Of a DNA stretch of 8,219 nucleotides, positions 6,712 through 8,219 are shown piece after piece. The DNA is taken from contig CP070645.1 in the NCBI GenBank assembly GCA_020354275.1, forward strand, positions 1,450,069-1,458,287, given 5' to 3'. The notes under the pieces were generated by a model. It saw only the letters and a list, made by a program, of their open reading frames with translations, did no database searches and was not told the origin of the DNA. Position 1 is the stretch's first letter, and each line of letters begins with the position of its first letter. Position numbers and translations under genes: made by a program. Source of the DNA: Dehalococcoidales bacterium. GTDB lineage: Bacteria; Chloroflexota; Dehalococcoidia; Dehalococcoidales; UBA2162.

Positions 6712-7038
6712 CTAACCAGCCCACCTCTCGGCCAGGTTACCCGCCCAGGGCAGCTTGTATCTTTCCCCCTGGTAGGCTTTAATCATGAGTACCACCCACA
6801 ATATGAATGCCACCACCCCGGCTATCCAGGCAATAACAGGTCCGATGAAGGGTATGAAGCCAAGGATAAGCCAGATACCATTAAGAATCCCAAAGACAAT
6901 AATCGACTGCATGGCATGGTAACGGACAAACTTGTTTTCTGGTTCAATGAGCAGGAATATTATCCCGCTGATCCAGCCGAGAATGTAACACAGCAGCCCG
7001 GCGGCGTTTTCGGGTAACCCAGTAGAAGTCTTTTCCAT
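6712..7038 (-). CDS. Small three-helix membrane protein, DUF4870 / Tic20-like
   Basis: A 108-residue membrane protein with no assigned reaction. Three hydrophobic segments (about 14-32, 43-61, 64-87) are separated by a short conserved-looking loop, EPENKFVRYHAMQS (32-45). That loop followed by helices matches my memory of the DUF4870 (Tic20-like) family, commonly annotated as uncharacterised membrane protein. The second and third helices meet at FIPFIGPVIAWI, and the tail KAYQGERYKLPWAG is polar. The ATG at 7038 is chosen over one at 7077 because a perfect AGGAGG lies 9 nt upstream, and because the longer version would start inside the promoter -10 box. It is a single-gene unit divergent from glyA. 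No convincing hairpin terminator follows its TAG. Confidence 0.82.
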   Translation of the reverse strand: MEKTSTGLPENAAGLLCYILGWISGIIFLLIEPENKFVRYHAMQSIIVFGILNGIWLILGFIPFIGPVIAWIAGVVAFILWVVLMIKAYQGERYKLPWAGNLAERWAG

Positions 7039-7047
7039 ATGAGTAGG

Positions 7048-7053
7048 CCTCCT
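7048..7053 (-). promoter_or_regulatory. Perfect Shine-Dalgarno (AGGAGG) that fixes the DUF4870-like start
   Basis: AGGAGG on the - strand sits 9 nt before the ATG at 7038. It is the strongest ribosome-binding site in the window and settles the start at the shorter, 108-residue protein. Confidence 0.85.
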
Positions 7054-7076
7054 CTCGTCAATTTCTGTTAGGGACA

Positions 7077-7105
7077 AGAATATATCACACAGGGGGTAGT
7101 GTCAA
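7077..7105 (-). promoter_or_regulatory. Sigma70-type promoter for the DUF4870-like gene
   Basis: On the - strand a perfect TTGACA (7105-7100) is followed after 17 nt by TATTCT (7082-7077, four of six). TATATT at 15-nt spacing is an alternative -10. The leader would be about 30 nt and carries the AGGAGG. The region just upstream, 7106-7140, is AT-rich. Confidence 0.65.
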
Positions 7106-7145
7106 TATCAATATATAAAATTTTTAGTTATGGTTATTGCCTTTG

Positions 7146-7174
7146 TTGACAGTCTGAAAGAGCGGTTGTAGACT
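7146..7174 (+). promoter_or_regulatory. Sigma70-type promoter for glyA
   Basis: A perfect TTGACA (7146-7151) is followed after 17 nt by TAGACT (7169-7174, four of six). The leader to the ATG at 7213 would be about 30 nt, too short for a riboswitch. It ends in a G-rich ribosome site, AGGGGGG (7201-7207), 5 nt before the start. The two divergent -35 boxes here are 40 nt apart. Confidence 0.6.
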
Positions 7175-7212
7175 TCTTTAAGGCCCTGGTAGATGACACA
7201 AGGGGGGAAAAA

Positions 7213-8219
7213 ATGAGCTTCTTAAGTCAGGCAGATCCCGAAATGAACCATGCCATTCAACTGGAGAGCAGTCGCCAGAAAGAAACGGTAAACCTTATCG
7301 CCTCTGAGAACTATCCCAGCAAAGCGGTGTTTGAGGCGGAAAGCTCGGTCTTCAGCGGTAAATACGCCGAGGGTTACCCGCAAAGGCGTTACTACGGCGG
7401 CTGCGAGAATGTTGATACAGTGGAAAACCTGGCTATTAAACGGGCTAAGGAACTGTTCCATGCCGACCATGCCAACGTCCAGCCGCACAGCGGGGCCCAG
7501 GCCAACATGGCGGTCTATTTCGCCCTCCTGAAATACGGCGATACGGTCATGGGCATGAGCCTGGCCCACGGCGGTCACCTGACCCACGGCGATAAGGTAA
7601 GCTTTTCCGGTCAATCATATAACTTCATAACCTACGGGGTCAATAAGGAAACGGAGCGGATTGACTATCAGGAGCTGGAGAAGCTGGCTGTAAAACACAA
7701 GCCCAAATTGATCGTGGCCGGGGCCAGCGCCTATCCCCGGATTATTGATTTTGAGCGTTTCCGCCATATTGCCGATATGGTCGGGGCAAAACTCATGGTT
7801 GATATCGCCCACGTGGCCGGGATTATCGCTGCCGGTCTGCACCCCACCCCCATACCTTATGCAGATGTGGTAACATCGACTACGCATAAAACACTGCGCG
7901 GGCCACGTGGTGGGTTTATTCTGTGTAATAGCGACTTAGCTCAGGTAATTGACGGGGCGGTTTTCCCCTATACGCAGGGCGGCCCGTTTGTCCACCTTAT
8001 TGCCGCCAAGGCGGTCGCTTTTCATGAGGCGATGCAGCCTGATTTCGTGGACTACCAGAGTTCTACGCTGGATAACGCCCAGGTCCTCAGCAGCGAATTA
8101 AAACGGCTGGGCCTGCGCCTGTTTTCTGGTGGAACAGATAATCACCTGATACTGATTGACTTGAGGGAAACTGGGATTACCGGAAGAAGGGCTGAGGAAG
8201 CACTGGGAAGGGCCGGCAT
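7213..8219 (+). CDS. glyA: Serine hydroxymethyltransferase (3' end outside window)
   Basis: A PLP enzyme that interconverts serine and glycine while passing a one-carbon unit to tetrahydrofolate, the main entry to cytoplasmic one-carbon metabolism. The frame is open from the ATG at 7213 to the right edge: 335 residues of an expected roughly 415, so about 80 C-terminal residues are missing. Seen: NLIASENYPS (27-36), YAEGYPQRRYYGG (51-63), HSGAQAN (92-98), D197 and H200 in VDIAHVAG (196-203) near the cofactor ring, and the Schiff-base lysine K226 in TSTTHKTLRGPRGG (221-234; codon 7888-7890). FPYTQGGP (251-258) follows, where families I recall usually read FPGxQGGP; the QGG is intact. The start is supported by a G-rich ribosome site and a promoter just upstream. 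There is no sign of a broken gene. Confidence 0.96.
   Translation, partial: MSFLSQADPEMNHAIQLESSRQKETVNLIASENYPSKAVFEAESSVFSGKYAEGYPQRRYYGGCENVDTVENLAIKRAKELFHADHANVQPHSGAQANMAVYFALLKYGDTVMGMSLAHGGHLTHGDKVSFSGQSYNFITYGVNKETERIDYQELEKLAVKHKPKLIVAGASAYPRIIDFERFRHIADMVGAKLMVDIAHVAGIIAAGLHPTPIPYADVVTSTTHKTLRGPRGGFILCNSDLAQVIDGAVFPYTQGGPFVHLIAAKAVAFHEAMQPDFVDYQSSTLDNAQVLSSELKRLGLRLFSGGTDNHLILIDLRETGITGRRAEEALGRAG

Noticed and set aside
7095..7102. The 8-mer ACACTACC is shared by the DUF4870-like promoter (- strand) and the ftsK upstream dyad (4221-4228, + strand).
   Set aside because: A single 8-bp match differently placed relative to the two promoters; it could easily be chance without more copies.
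7222..7887. Open frames on the - strand (130 and 90 codons) opposite the serine hydroxymethyltransferase gene.
   Set aside because: The + strand frame is uninterrupted from 7213 to the edge and carries every GlyA signature, so the opposite frames are shadows.

Overview
The window looks like core chromosome from a moderately GC-rich bacterium. I infer Chloroflexota, probably the class Dehalococcoidia. The reasons are a four-helix FtsK with a charged insertion in its motor that I associate with that group, a family 4 (iron-sulfur) uracil-DNA glycosylase, an RNase J, and frequent ATA, AGG and CGG codons. This assignment comes from recall and would need a search to confirm. I see no mobile elements, tRNA or rRNA genes, CRISPR arrays or clear signs of recent transfer.

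Layout: (1) On the + strand, positions 1-2006 hold the C-terminal part of uvrB (cut by the left edge), a GT4-family glycosyltransferase, and a 59-codon basic small ORF whose ATG directly follows the glycosyltransferase stop. (2) On the - strand, transcribed right to left, are a family 4 uracil-DNA glycosylase (6513-5911), RNase J (5904-4246) and FtsK (4211-2010). Gaps of 6 and 34 nt and a good sigma70-type promoter ahead of the glycosylase suggest one operon. Its last gene, ftsK, meets the small + strand ORF tail to tail with only 3 nt between the stop codons. (3) Further right on the - strand is a small three-helix membrane protein (7038-6712) with its own promoter and a perfect AGGAGG. (4) On the + strand, glyA (serine hydroxymethyltransferase) starts at 7213 and runs off the right edge. 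Its promoter stands back to back with that of the membrane-protein gene.

Functionally this is housekeeping: nucleotide excision repair (UvrB), uracil removal, RNA maturation and decay (RNase J), chromosome translocation at division (FtsK), one-carbon metabolism (GlyA), one sugar transferase and two small proteins of unknown role. No stretch longer than 300 bases lacks a gene. The longest gaps are 6514-6711 and 7039-7212, and both carry promoter-like sequences. I did not find a dramatic new system. The items most worth a second look are the 59-codon ORF, the insertion in the FtsK motor, and the inverted repeat overlapping a TATAAT box just ahead of ftsK.
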